Origin: JACPNO01 sp963825405
Lineage (GTDB): Bacteria; Acidobacteriota; Terriglobia; Bryobacterales; Bryobacteraceae
Direction of reading: 5' to 3'
NCBI GenBank assembly: GCA_963825405.1
Contig: CAWGTB010000003.1
Span: 1,302,001 to 1,366,000 of the forward strand
DNA length: 64,000 nucleotides
The notes under the pieces are model-generated. The model worked only from the letters and a program-made list of their open reading frames with translations, had not been told where the DNA came from and did not search any database. Shown in pieces: positions 18,241 through 27,588 of this stretch (position 1 is its first letter; every line of letters starts with the position of its first letter). The position numbers and the translations under genes were made by a program.

Positions 18241-19462
18241 TTAGTCCGCCGCCCACTGAACCGTGCTCAGATCGATGCCTTCTTTCGCCATCTCGTAGAG
18301 CGGCGAAAGCTCGCGCAGCTTGCCGGACCACTTCGATCAGGCGGTCGGCCACGTAATCGATTTCTTCTTCCGTGTTGAAGCGGCCGATGCCGAAGCGGAT
18401 GGAGGTGTGCGCGAGATCGTCGCCGACGCCCAGCGCCTTCAGCACGTAGCTCGGTTCGAGCGTCGCCGAGGTGCAGGCCGAGCCGCTCGATACCGCAATG
18501 TCGTTGATGCCCATCAGCAGCGATTCGCCTTCCACATACGCGAAGCTCATGTTCAGGTTGTTGGGCAGGCGGTGCTCCATCGAGCCGTTGATGAAGACCT
18601 CATCCAGCTCGCTCTCGAGCTTGTCTTTCAGCCTGTCGCGCAGGTAGCTCAGGCGCTTGCGATTCTTCCGGCCATTTCGCGCCTGGCAGATCGCGCAGGC
18701 TTCGCCGAGTCCGACGATGCCCGGGACGTTCAGCGTGCCGGAACGCATGCCGCGCTCGTGACCGCCGCCATCGATCTGCGCGGTGAGCTGCACGCGCGGA
18801 TTCCTGCGCCGCACGTACAGCGCGCCGACGCCCTTCGGTCCGTACATCTTGTGCGCCGTGATCGACATCAGGTCGATGTTGTCCGCGATCACGTTGACCG
18901 GAACCTTGCCGAACGCCTGCACGCCGTCGGTGTGGAACAGGACGCCGCGCTCGTGGCAGATCTTGCCGATTTCGGCGACCGGCTGGATCACGCCGATTTC
19001 GTTGTTGGCGTACATGATGCTGACCAGGATCGTCTTGTCGGTGATCGCTTCGCGCAGCATGATCGAGATCGATCAGGCCGTCCTGCCTGCACCGGCAGAT
19101 AGGTGACGCGGTAGCCGTGCTTTTCGAGCTTCTTGCAGGTATCGAGGACCGCCTTATGCTCGGTCGCCGGCGGTGATGATGTGGTTGCCCTTTTCGGCAT
19201 ACATCTCGGCCACGCCCTTGATCGCCAGGTTGTTCGATTCGGTGGCGCCGCTGGTGAAGATGATTTCCTTGGAGGTCGCGCCGATCAGGTCGGCGATCTG
19301 CTTGCGGGCCTTGTCGACGGCCTCTTCGGCTTCCCAGCCGAAGCTGTGATTGCGGCTGGCCGCGTTGCCGAACTTCTCGGTGAAATAGGGCAGCATCGCC
19401 TCGAGAACGCGCGGGTCTACCGGCGTGGTGGCGTGATTATCGAGATAAATAGGCGTCTTCAT
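18241..19462 (-). CDS. iscS: Cysteine desulfurase IscS (frameshifted)
   Basis: IscS is a PLP enzyme that takes sulfur from cysteine for cluster building. Seen are YLDNHATTPVDPRVLEAM, the substrate-binding TEHKAVLDTCK, the PLP lysine in SITAHKMYGPKG, RSGTLNVPGIVG, and the active-site cysteine loop SSGSACTSATLEPSYVL. Frame changes are needed near 19170, 19075, 18680 (compensating pair) and 18325. After the last, the true end reads YEMAKEGIDLSTVQWAAD at TAA 18241. The IscS group is indicated by length and by the operon. Confidence 0.92.
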
Positions 19463-19471
19463 AGCAGTTCC

Positions 19472-19947
19472 TTATAAAACATGAACCAGTTCGCGCGGAC
19501 CGCTTTCGCATCCGGCTTGCAGCGGTCCGGGCGTTTCGTTCGCCGGAGCCGACATATCTGAAATCGTGATGCTGCTCAAGCAAGTGCAGAATGGCTTCAT
19601 GCACCTTGCGCAGCGGCTCGCGCACGGTGCAGTTGTCGGATTGATCGCAGTGCGCCGTGCTCGGTGAAGCAGGCGGTCAGAATGATCGGGCCGTCGATCG
19701 CGCGAATCACTTCGAGCGCCGTGATCCGCTTGGCCGGCCGCGCCAGCTTGTAGCCGCCATTGGTCCCGGCAACCGACTGCAGCAGCCCGATCTTGGTCAG
19801 CTTCTGCAGAATCTTGGCCAGCAGCGGCAGCGGAATGCCGTAAGCGTCGGCGATTTCCTTAGCGCTCGCGGTCCCGTTGCCATCGGCGACCGCCAGGTGC
19901 TTCAGCGCGATCAATCCGTAGTCGGCCTTTTTTGTTAGCTTCAACAT
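19472..19947 (-). CDS. iscR: Rrf2-family Fe-S regulator IscR (frameshifted)
   Basis: IscR is a winged-helix repressor that senses the cell's [2Fe-2S] supply. The helix-turn-helix region is seen in KKADYGLIALKHLA and EIADAYGIPLPLLAKILQKL, with the wing GGYKLARPAKRITALEVI. The three ligand cysteines lie in TACFTEHG, AHCDQSD and NCTVREPL, read across a frame change near 19655. A second change near 19580 gives the end ITISDMSAP...ELVHVL at TAA 19472. I start at ATG 19947 (MLKLTKKADYG): the longer open frame upstream runs through the promoter. Confidence 0.88.
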
Positions 19948-19956
19948 TTGAATTGT

Positions 19957-19971
19957 GGACCGATTCAGTCC
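19957..19971 (-). promoter_or_regulatory. Candidate IscR operator (inverted repeat)
   Basis: A short inverted repeat, GGACTGAATCGGTCC on the minus strand, lies just downstream of the -10 element and 10 bases before the iscR start. A repressor bound here would block transcription of the isc operon, which fits autoregulation by IscR. The match to known Rrf2 sites is loose, so this is a proposal based on symmetry and position. Confidence 0.45.
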
Positions 19972-19977
19972 GTTATC

Positions 19978-20007
19978 AGTATACCTCTCGATTCCTATAT
20001 GGGTCAA
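19978..20007 (-). promoter_or_regulatory. Sigma-70-type promoter of the isc operon
   Basis: On the minus strand TTGACC (20007-20002) and TATACT (19983-19978) are separated by 18 bases, near the consensus in both boxes. The expected transcript would begin close to 19970, about 25 bases before the iscR ATG and within the proposed operator. Confidence 0.6.
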
Positions 20008-20068
20008 GCACTTAAATTGCGACTGCTTGCGTCGTAGATCGCGGGTGTAGAATAGGCAAACGGTTCCA

Positions 20069-21789
20069 ATGGCAAGGGTTAGCAGCAGCGTACTTTTCCG
20101 GATTGCAGGCCTCTTTTGGCTGGCCGCCGCGGTGTTCGGGCAGACGCCCCTCAACGAACGCGTCCTGGTGGTCTATAACTCCAGCGGCGCCGATTCGCTG
20201 GCAGTCGCCAAGTACTACATGGCCCAGCGGAAAATTCCGGAGGCGCAGCGCTGCAAAATTTCCGTTAGCTCGCCTGATGAGCTGACCTTGGAAGAATACG
20301 AATCGCGCGTGAAAGGGCCGGTGCGCAAATGCCTGGAGGCGGCCGGCAGACTGAAGATCCTGTACATCGTTTTCTCCTACCAGACTCCGTACGACATCAA
20401 GATCGCCGGCCAACTCTTCTCGCTCGACCAATATGTCGCCGACATCTGGGATGAATATTCGCCCACTCGTCCCGGCCGCGAAGTCGGCAACCAGCCGTAT
20501 TTCGGCGATGCCCAAAGCCAGGGCAACGCGTATCAGACTTTCGTGCCGCTAGCGGCATATCGTGAGCAGCCCGGCACGAAGAACATTTACTCCGTCTGGC
20601 GGATCGACGCCGCCAATGCCGGCCTGGCCAAGGGACTGGTGGATAAAGCCATGTACGCCGAGGCCCACGGTCTATCCGGCAAAGGCTGTTTCGATTTGCA
20701 ATACGGCCCCATCGACCGCATGGGCGATTACGATTCCGGCGCCGGCGATTGGGACGTGCACCTGGCCGCTGAGTTGACCAAGCGCGCCGGATTCACGGTG
20801 GTCGAGGACGAGCAAACCACCGAGTTCGGCACCGCGCCTTCCGCCCTGCGCTGCGAGGACGCCGCATTTTACGCCGGCTGGTACAGCCTGGGGCATTACA
20901 ACGACGCCTTCACCTGGGCTCCGGGCGCGCTCGGCTTTCACCTGGACAGCGCATCGGCCAGCAGTCCCGCGCGGCGGGTTGAACTGGTCGGCGAACGCGA
21001 TTCTCAAAGGCATCACAGTCACCAGCGGCGCCGTGGCCGAGCCGTATCTGGAAGGCTTGGCGCATCCCGATCAAATTTTTCTGTACCTGTTCCAAGGCGC
21101 CTGCGTGGGCGATGCGGTGGTGCGCAGCACGCGCTGGCTGAAGTGGATGATCATCAACATCGGCGATCCGCTCTACCGGCCGTTCCCGCACGGCGTGGGA
21201 CCTTTTCAATTTCCACCGCGTCCGGAGAACGTACTAGCCCTGGTGCCGCAGACGCTGGTGGGCGGCGGCGCGTCGGTGGGCGTGGTCAGCCTGAGCAGCC
21301 CGGCCCCCGCGGGCGGCGCGATGGTATCGCTCAAGAGCGAACGGCCGGATTTCGTCACGCTGCCGCGCGACCGTGACCATTCCTGAAAACGCCATCAACG
21401 CGCGATTTTCGATCGCGACGCACCCGGTCGGCGATCGCATCGGCGTGCGCGTCACCATGACGGCGGGCGCGGTGAGCCGGGCGAACACGCTGCTGCTGTA
21501 CCCGGTGATGGCGTCACTCGCGCTCAGCACCGCCAAGGTTACGGGAGCCGCGGCGGTGACGGGAACGGTCACGCTGTACCAGCGCGCGCCGGCCGAAGGG
21601 GTCACCGTGGCCCTGTCCAGCGCCAACCCGCAACTGGCGAGCGTGCCCAGCGAGGTCAAAGTGCCAGCGGGAGCCAATAGCGTGACGTTTCAGATCACCA
21701 CGCGCGCCGCGACATCGGAGAGCGCGATCGTAATCACGGCGACCGCGTTAGGAGCGATCCGCAGCGCCACGCTGACGGTAGGACCTTGA
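20069..21789 (+). CDS. Secreted TIGR03790-like protein (two frameshifts)
   Basis: The product begins with a signal peptide (VLFRIAGLFWLAAAVFGQ) and has the features of the TIGR03790 family, known mostly from Acidobacteria and of unknown function: RVLVVYNSSGADSLAVAKYY, YIVFSYQTPYDI, NWSANAILKGITVTSGAVAE, YLFQGACVGDAVVRSTRWLK and NIGDPLYRPFP. The C-terminal 150 residues look like Ig-like strands (VTGTVTLYQRAP, TVALSSANPQ). The frame changes twice, at a CCC run near 20965 and near 21373, each explained by one extra C. It is transcribed divergently from iscR. Confidence 0.75.
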
Positions 21790-21805
21790 TAGAGATCTTG
21801 TGGGG

Positions 21806-22375
21806 CTAATTCTTCAGCCGCATCAGCCGCCGTACCGCCCACGCTGGCATCGACAAAATCACTGCATACCCGGCCAGCTTCAGCTTTTCTTTGATCACGA
21901 ACCAGCGGCCCCTGCTGGCGGATTCCAAACGCGGCGGCACCGGGCAATAACGGAATTCGATCGGCGAATTTCGAAACACGTGACCGAATGCCAGCGCCAC
22001 CCGCCGCAGATGGACATCGGTGCTGATCACGATCACTCTTCGCGCCGGATGCTTTTCCAAAAATTGCCGCAAGGCCAGCGCTTCGCCGTAAGTACTCCAG
22101 CGCGGTGATAGCGCATTCTCAACGTGAGTGCCGGCCGCGTCGACACTTACAAAGAAATGCCGGTCATCGGGGCGCGTAACATCGCGCAACTGGATTAACG
22201 CGTCCAGGCTCTGTAAGTCGAGCGTGCCCATCTTACTCACTTCAAATCGCCCGACGCTCAGCACTAGTCGCGGGGCCACTCCGGCACGATACAGTTCCAG
22301 CCCATAGGGTTTACGCTCCATGCGGCCGGCCATCACGAAAATCAGGTCCGCTTGTGCGGAGCTCATGGAAAGCAT
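21806..22375 (-). CDS. YdcF/ElyC-like DUF218 protein
   Basis: This 189-residue protein resembles the DUF218 (YdcF, ElyC, SanA) family, which acts in envelope biology but has no firmly known reaction. Typical elements are LIFVMAGRMERKPYGLELY at the start, LVLSVGRFEV, the STYGEALALRQFL segment with its conserved Glu, and RRVIVISTDVHLRRVALAF. A C-terminal hydrophobic stretch (LAGYAVILSMPAWAV) may be membrane-associated. I start at ATG 22375: the longer open frame upstream is only antisense to the TPR gene. ATG 22366 is an alternative. Confidence 0.7.
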   Translation of the reverse strand: MLSMSSAQADLIFVMAGRMERKPYGLELYRAGVAPRLVLSVGRFEVSKMGTLDLQSLDALIQLRDVTRPDDRHFFVSVDAAGTHVENALSPRWSTYGEALALRQFLEKHPARRVIVISTDVHLRRVALAFGHVFRNSPIEFRYCPVPPRLESASRGRWFVIKEKLKLAGYAVILSMPAWAVRRLMRLKN

Positions 22376-22447
22376 GATACGTTCACTTTGGAGTATAGAC
22401 ACCGGGAAGACGCGGAAAGTATGATCGCGTACAGGATGGTGTGATTC

Positions 22448-23410
22448 ATGCGTGCCCACCTCGAAATAATCGTCTTCTGCCTGCTCGCGGGGGTTGCCAG
22501 TGGCCAGCAGCAGGCGGATGCTCCCAATCCAGCCGATGCGTTGTACCAGGCCGCCAAGGCCGATCTCGCCGCAGGAAAGTACGCCGAGGCCGAAGCGGCA
22601 TTCCGCAAAGTTGCTGAGATGGATCCTTCCAGCGTGCGCGGCATGATGGGCGTGGTCGAGGTCTACCTGGGGCAAAAGAAGAATGACGAAGCCATGGCGT
22701 TGTTGCAGGAGGAATCCAAGAAGAATCCCAACCGCCTGGACATCCACCTGAATATTGGCGAAGTTGCGCTGGGGGCAGGCAAATTCGATCTGGCCGTTTC
22801 CGAATTCCTTTTGGTCCTGAATCGCATGCAAAAAACCAACCAGGGCGCCGGTGAGCTGTATTTTCGCATTGGTCAGGCCTACGTCGGCCAGCGCAAGCCG
22901 GATTTCGCCATCATCTTTCTGCGTCAGGCCCACGAGTTGCTGCCCGGAAACGCCAAGGTCAGCATCCTGCTGGCGAACACCCTCGATAGCAACGGGCAAA
23001 AAGACGCTGCGCTGCGGGTGTATGTGGCAGCCTTGGAGGCCGATCCGAACAATGGAGCGCTACTCAACAACCTGGCTTTTCTGCTGACCGAGCGCGGGAC
23101 GAATCTGGATGCGGCGTTGTCGTACGCGAAACGCGCCCGCCAGTTGGCGCCCGACTCGGACGCGGTCGCCGACACGCTGGGCTGGGTCTCGCTGAAGAAA
23201 AATTTGACTGATGAGGCGATTGGCCTGTTCCGCGAATCCGTTCAAAAGGATCCGGCCCGATCTACCTACCGCTATCATCTCGCTGTCGCGCTCGAGCAGA
23301 AAGGCGATCACGCCGCGGCGATGGAAGAGCTGCAGGCGGCGCTGAAAAACAATCCGCCTAAAGACGAGGAGCCGAAGATCCGGGAACTGATGGCCAAAAT
23401 CGGCAAGTGA
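22448..23410 (+). CDS. Secreted tetratricopeptide-repeat protein
   Basis: The N-terminus has a signal peptide ending near ASGQQQ. The rest is a run of about seven TPR units (for example YQAAKADLAAGKYAEAEAAF, YFRIGQAYVGQRKPDFAIIF, LGWVSLKKNLTDEAIGLF and YHLAVALEQKGDHAAAMEEL). It is probably an exported scaffold for protein contacts. No enzyme domain is seen. It is divergent from the DUF218 gene, with 72 bases between the two starts. Confidence 0.8.
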   Translation: MRAHLEIIVFCLLAGVASGQQQADAPNPADALYQAAKADLAAGKYAEAEAAFRKVAEMDPSSVRGMMGVVEVYLGQKKNDEAMALLQEESKKNPNRLDIHLNIGEVALGAGKFDLAVSEFLLVLNRMQKTNQGAGELYFRIGQAYVGQRKPDFAIIFLRQAHELLPGNAKVSILLANTLDSNGQKDAALRVYVAALEADPNNGALLNNLAFLLTERGTNLDAALSYAKRARQLAPDSDAVADTLGWVSLKKNLTDEAIGLFRESVQKDPARSTYRYHLAVALEQKGDHAAAMEELQAALKNNPPKDEEPKIRELMAKIGK

Positions 23411-23457
23411 AGAGCCGGCGAATACCGCTGTGAGGTTTGGCGCTCACCAGGCAGGCG

Positions 23458-24651
23458 TTAAACGCACTGATTTTCAACAACTACTTCCACGCATGTGGGA
23501 TTCTCCCCCATTGACCTCATGACGCCGGCCAGAATGAGGAGCATAGTCAGATCAGTTATCTCGGCTGACCGTCCCGGAAGAAACACCTGGCTCAGTCGAA
23601 GGCACAGCACCAGTGTGCTACTCAAGCCCGCCGCAATTATTAATTTATATCCCGCTCGAGTGATCAGCCAAGTGAGCGTTCCATAGGTGAACGCCTTTTC
23701 GAAGAAAGAGCGGACATTTAGTTCCACGGAACCGCGCATGAAGGAACCAAAGGGAATCCACCCGAATGGATGCGCAACTGCGCTAAATTGGAACGGCTGG
23801 AGCGCTTCAATCGCGACCACACCGACGAACAAGGCGGCTATGATCGGAGCGCGGGTCTTCAACCGCGACAAAAATCCCCACCAAACCAGCGTAGCAAGCG
23901 CACCACCCCCAACTTCTGCAGGCGACAGCACGGCGTCAACAATCAGCACTTTTGCGAAAAGCACGGAAAGTACAAGCAGGAGAAGCGCCAAGCGGCTTCG
24001 TGCGTTTCCGAAAAGAGCCTCGATCAGTACCGCAACTACCAGCCAGATCACTGTGTGGCGGTAAAGATCTAATGGTGGCAGCACCGGCGAGAAGACCAGT
24101 GGCTTGACCGCTGTCCAATATTTGTGAAGGTCGATCACCGGCACGTACGGGAACAACCTGTAACCGAGCCAACAACAAATCATGAGAACTATAAACGGAC
24201 GTCGCTCCATTCTGACTGGCCGCCATGGAAACGGGCGGCCAAATAGAATCACGCCAGCAGCCGAACCCAGCAGCGTGCCGATCGTATTAGAGTAAACATC
24301 CGAGAGTGCGGAAACGCGGCTTGGTTCGTAAAACTGGAGCAGTTCCATGCTCGCAGACAGAGCCAAACCAGCGAAGAGCACGAAGCCGATGCGCGCAATT
24401 GGCGGCGAGCGCCGCAATACCTGGACCCAAAACAATCCAAACGGAAGATAGAGAACCACGTTCGAGACGACGTCGCCACGGCCGAACGGTCCACGCCATG
24501 TTTGGATGAGGGCGCGGACGGGACCGGTTGAATCAGGGACTCCGCGAAAATGAAAAGGGTAAAGCGAACCGTAGATGATGACGAGTGTGACTCCGGCGGC
24601 GATCAGCGCGAAGTTTCCGTCGGCGGACTGCTCCGAACCTGTATTCAGCAC
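23458..24651 (-). CDS. Double VanZ-like membrane protein
   Basis: The 397-residue protein has two VanZ-like halves with many membrane segments. The first contains IIYGSLYPFHF, DVVSNVVLYLPFGLFW, SMELLQFYEPSRVSALSDVYSN (quoted in parts) and GTLLGSAAGV, which is the family's core. The second contains ALQPFQFS and similar. VanZ was named from teicoplanin resistance, but in this setting no resistance role follows. The start appears to be GTG 24651, although GGAGG lies only two bases before it, so a start slightly downstream (CTG 24648) cannot be excluded. Confidence 0.75.
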   Translation of the reverse strand: MLNTGSEQSADGNFALIAAGVTLVIIYGSLYPFHFRGVPDSTGPVRALIQTWRGPFGRGDVVSNVVLYLPFGLFWVQVLRRSPPIARIGFVLFAGLALSASMELLQFYEPSRVSALSDVYSNTIGTLLGSAAGVILFGRPFPWRPVRMERRPFIVLMICCWLGYRLFPYVPVIDLHKYWTAVKPLVFSPVLPPLDLYRHTVIWLVVAVLIEALFGNARSRLALLLLVLSVLFAKVLIVDAVLSPAEVGGGALATLVWWGFLSRLKTRAPIIAALFVGVVAIEALQPFQFSAVAHPFGWIPFGSFMRGSVELNVRSFFEKAFTYGTLTWLITRAGYKLIIAAGLSSTLVLCLRLSQVFLPGRSAEITDLTMLLILAGVMRSMGENPTCVEVVVENQCV

Positions 24652-24761
24652 AGCCTCCGACGCTCAATGCGCATGACCTTCTATTTTCGCATTCGCAGGA
24701 CGCCCGGAGAGCCTGACGGACCGCCCCATCTCCCCAAGCTAATTCTTCACGCCTCGCTTCG

Positions 24762-25544
24762 CTATCGAGAAGTCGACGGCGGCAGAAGGGACAGCACGAA
24801 GCTGGCCGAGCTACCGTTGAGGCTGGCAACGACGACACAATTTGTCAATGCTGTGACCGAGCCCGCCTGGAGAGTGAAGGCTGCGGTGGTTGCGCCTGCC
24901 GCCACGGTGACGGATGTAGGCACGAGGACTGAAACAGAGCCTGTCGCTACTCCCAACGATACAGCCACCGGGCTTAAAGCGGCTGACGCCAGAGTGACGG
25001 TACAGGTGGAGGAGAGCGGAGTGACAAGGCTTGCCGGACTACACGACAATTTGGATATTGGAGGGGCAATTGTCATGGTCGCGGTGTTGCCTGTGGCAGC
25101 CACACTACCGGCGGTGGGGGAAGCGCCCACTACGCTCGCAATCTGAAGAGTCGACGATGCGGGCGCTGTCGATGCCACACTGAAATTCGCCGTAGCGATT
25201 ACCCCATCGGGGATGGCAGTCTGATTTACGCCCCAGAGGACGCACGAAATCGTGCCCGAACCAGCTGCGCAGGAAAGCGATTTTCCGGAAGAGATGACAC
25301 TCGGACTGGCTTGCACGGTCATGCTGCTTAAATCCTTGGATGAGTAATGGAGAGTCCATTCAGCTGCGGCCAGCGTGCTTCGGGAAGACGCCGACAAAGA
25401 AATATTCAACGAAGCGGCCTTGCCCAGCAAGCCTGAACCTGATGCCAGTTGAACAGTAACCTGGCCAAGAGATACACCTTGTCCTACCAGAGATATCAAG
25501 AAAGGAATCCCAACACACAGAAATCCGCCGTTTAGCACATTCAT
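24762..25544 (-). CDS. Secreted cohesin-like domain protein
   Basis: After a signal peptide (about residues 1-27) comes a region of roughly 130 residues with the strand pattern of cohesin domains: VTVQLASGSGLLGKAASLNI, LAAAEWTLHYSSKDL, then DGVIATANFSVASTAPASS. A second, Ig-like beta domain follows (STCTVTLASAALSPVAVSL, VTVAAGATTAAFTLQAGS). Cohesins bind dockerins, and a dockerin-like C-terminus is encoded at about 43055-43240 in this window. The fold is proposed from pattern only. AGGAG lies 11 bases before the ATG. Confidence 0.55.
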   Translation of the reverse strand: MNVLNGGFLCVGIPFLISLVGQGVSLGQVTVQLASGSGLLGKAASLNISLSASSRSTLAAAEWTLHYSSKDLSSMTVQASPSVISSGKSLSCAAGSGTISCVLWGVNQTAIPDGVIATANFSVASTAPASSTLQIASVVGASPTAGSVAATGNTATMTIAPPISKLSCSPASLVTPLSSTCTVTLASAALSPVAVSLGVATGSVSVLVPTSVTVAAGATTAAFTLQAGSVTALTNCVVVASLNGSSASFVLSLLPPSTSR

Positions 25545-25562
25545 TCGACAGTACTCTCCTGG

Positions 25563-25586
25563 ACAAATCCCTTGTTGCGGATTTGT
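25563..25586. repeat. Perfect 8-bp inverted repeat before the cohesin-like gene
   Basis: ACAAATCC and GGATTTGT flank an eight-base spacer, 19 bases upstream of the ATG at 25544. It may be an operator or a 5' leader hairpin close to the ribosome binding site. Confidence 0.4.
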
Positions 25587-25898
25587 AAGCTAAGTGTTTT
25601 AGATTTCGAAGTGGCTTGAAGCTGAGTTCGACGATCAGCTCTCAGGAAGTGGCGGAATTACCGTCTGAAGCGTGGCGAGTTCTGTTGCGTTCCATACATA
25701 ATAACCCACGTTTACGGCGATGCAAGCTTTTGCAGTCCTTTTAATTTGGCTGTCGCGATCAAACCTCGAGGACTCCTTATGGTGGTCGCCAAAAAGAGGT
25801 GTAAATTTAGTTCGTGTGGGAAATCGGTTCAACGTGTAACGCTGAACTGAGGAGGTTGGCCGTTGGTTCGCGGACAGAATTGTCCGGCAACTCAGCCG
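25587..25898. other. Intergenic region without a supported gene
   Basis: About 310 bases separate the cohesin-like and PEP-CTERM genes. A 65-codon minus-strand frame (25635-25832) exists but has no ribosome binding site and no recognisable protein, so I do not call it. A perfect hairpin, CGGACA-GAAT-TGTCCG at 25871-25886, lies 12 bases past the PEP-CTERM stop. It lacks a T run, so it is at best a weak terminator. Confidence 0.4.
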
Positions 25899-26597
25899 CT
25901 AGCGGGTGCCCTTTAACAATCGGAGGCGATCCCGGATGAGTTGTCGGCTTGCGAATAGCAAGAGTGCTCCAGCAAGCAAGTAAAATGAGCTCGGCTCCGG
26001 AACCCCATTTGTGTTGATCCGAAGCGCGTTGATTGCGAAATCGGAGTCAGTGGGTGTTGTCAGACCGAACACCACCGACGTAATCTCGGCATTCGGGTCA
26101 AGAAAGCCGATGAAAATGGCAGATCCATCTTGATTGCCGTTCGAAACACCATCCTCAGTGACGATTCCCAGACTGGTTCCGCCATTGAAAGCTTCGATGA
26201 ATGCTGTGAACGGTTCGTGCGGATCCAATTGGATGTTCGCACCCGCACCGAATACCGGAGTCGCGAATATCACCGTCAGAGGAAAATAGTTGGTTGTAAA
26301 GCTGGTAAGCAGCCTGTCGCCGGGCAAGAAGTTGCCCTGCCAATCCGTTCCGTCATCTAATCTGAGTAGCCCGGTAGGGTCGGTGGTGCTCGCCGTGGCG
26401 TCCAAACCAAGAGACGATATTATTGAGGCCGGGCTGGGCACTACGGTAATAATAGATGAGGGACCAAGTTGGCCCCAGTCGATTACGTCGTTTGCGCCGA
26501 GTGCCGCGGGGCTAGTCACCAAAAAGTCAGCTTGAGCGACTTGAAGGGAGAACGCAGCCCAAACTGCCAGGCCCATCACAGTCCGAAAGTTGCTCAC
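25899..26597 (-). CDS. PEP-CTERM surface protein
   Basis: This 232-residue exported protein has an N-terminal signal peptide (MGLAVWAAFSLQVAQA) and a C-terminal PEP-CTERM tail: VPEPSSFYLLAGALLLFASR followed by a basic end. Such tails are recognised by exosortases, which process and anchor the protein, often with glycosylation. The body is beta-rich with no catalytic motif. It resembles other PEP-CTERM proteins with a GVSNGNQDGSAIFIGF-type centre. I use the GTG at 26597. The ATG at 26576 would leave a signal peptide without a basic start. An exosortase-associated ligase is encoded at 61488-62828. Confidence 0.85.
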   Translation of the reverse strand: MSNFRTVMGLAVWAAFSLQVAQADFLVTSPAALGANDVIDWGQLGPSSIITVVPSPASIISSLGLDATASTTDPTGLLRLDDGTDWQGNFLPGDRLLTSFTTNYFPLTVIFATPVFGAGANIQLDPHEPFTAFIEAFNGGTSLGIVTEDGVSNGNQDGSAIFIGFLDPNAEITSVVFGLTTPTDSDFAINALRINTNGVPEPSSFYLLAGALLLFASRQLIRDRLRLLKGTR

Positions 26598-26772
26598 CCA
26601 AGGAGAGCGTGCAATCCGATGGCCGACTACGCCGTAACGACAAAGTCTTTTAAATTGAAGATGTTGCGCCCAAGGAAAATCGCCCCTGCGTCAAAATATC
26701 GGGATTAAGTCCTAATTCAAGGCACCTGATCACCGTCTCCACAACGGTGGCTGGATGTAACTCATCGGGCGG

Positions 26773-27585
26773 TTAGGATTTTTTGGATCCGTAGAGGACT
26801 GTGTTCCAGGACCACCAGCGTAAACCTGGCACGCGCGTCAGGATTTGATCGACTGCGCGCAGCGGTTTCCACCAATACAGGCTGCGATCGGTTTCCTTGA
26901 GGATGCGTTTCCAGTAACGGTCCTGATTGGGGTGGACGTTGTCGACCAGCCAGTATTTGACGAACAACACCAGCGAGGCGAGCCAGAATTCGCGATGCTG
27001 CACGTCGGGGAAAAATCGCCGGACCATTTTCAGATCCTTCAATCCCAGCGGCGATTCGTCTTCCGTGCGTACTTCGGTCGCCATGTTGCGATAGCGGTTG
27101 ATCACCGGATTGTAGGCCACCGGATCGATGCTAAAAAAACGGCCGCCCGGCTTAAGAGCGCTCACCACGCCGGCGAAAAGCCGCTCGCGATCCTGCACGT
27201 GGTGAATGACATTGGCCAGGTAAACGAAATCGTACGACGCGGGCGGGACGCGCAGGTCCTCGCCGGTCATGACGATGCCCTCCAGTTTCACGCCGTGGAA
27301 TTCGCCCAGCTTGACCGCGGTCTCGACCATGCCTGGGGAAATATCGGTAGCGGTGACCTGCGCCCCTTGCAGCGCAAAGTAGACCGACGATTCGCCAAGG
27401 CCGGCGCCGACGTCCAGCACCCGCTTGCCGGCGAGCGGACCCATTTGCTGCAGGATAAACCGATTCTCCATGGCTGTCGGAGCCTCGAAAGCTTCCCGCA
27501 CGTTGATGTCGGCGAGATTGGTGCTGTGGGCCCAGGCGTCGTGGAAGGCGGCTTCCTTCTCGTGAATTTTCGAATGATCGGTCAT
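26773..27585 (-). CDS. SAM-dependent class I methyltransferase
   Basis: The 270-residue protein has the class I fold: motif I VLDVGAGLGESSVYFA, an acidic end of strand 2 in TATDISPGMV, and a motif after DFVYLANVIHHV with LKPGGRFFSIDP. The target is unknown. It follows a GT2 gene by three bases and lies in a group with a GT39-type transferase, so a lipid-linked sugar or a surface glycan is a likely substrate. Confidence 0.8.
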   Translation of the reverse strand: MTDHSKIHEKEAAFHDAWAHSTNLADINVREAFEAPTAMENRFILQQMGPLAGKRVLDVGAGLGESSVYFALQGAQVTATDISPGMVETAVKLGEFHGVKLEGIVMTGEDLRVPPASYDFVYLANVIHHVQDRERLFAGVVSALKPGGRFFSIDPVAYNPVINRYRNMATEVRTEDESPLGLKDLKMVRRFFPDVQHREFWLASLVLFVKYWLVDNVHPNQDRYWKRILKETDRSLYWWKPLRAVDQILTRVPGLRWWSWNTVLYGSKKS

Positions 27586-27588
27586 GGC

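Noticed and set aside
22376..22999. N-terminal extension of the DUF218 gene
   Set aside because: This part is antisense to the TPR gene. The family begins at or near ATG 22375.
25635..25832. 65-codon minus-strand frame
   Set aside because: It has no ribosome binding site and no family resemblance, in a region that otherwise looks non-coding.
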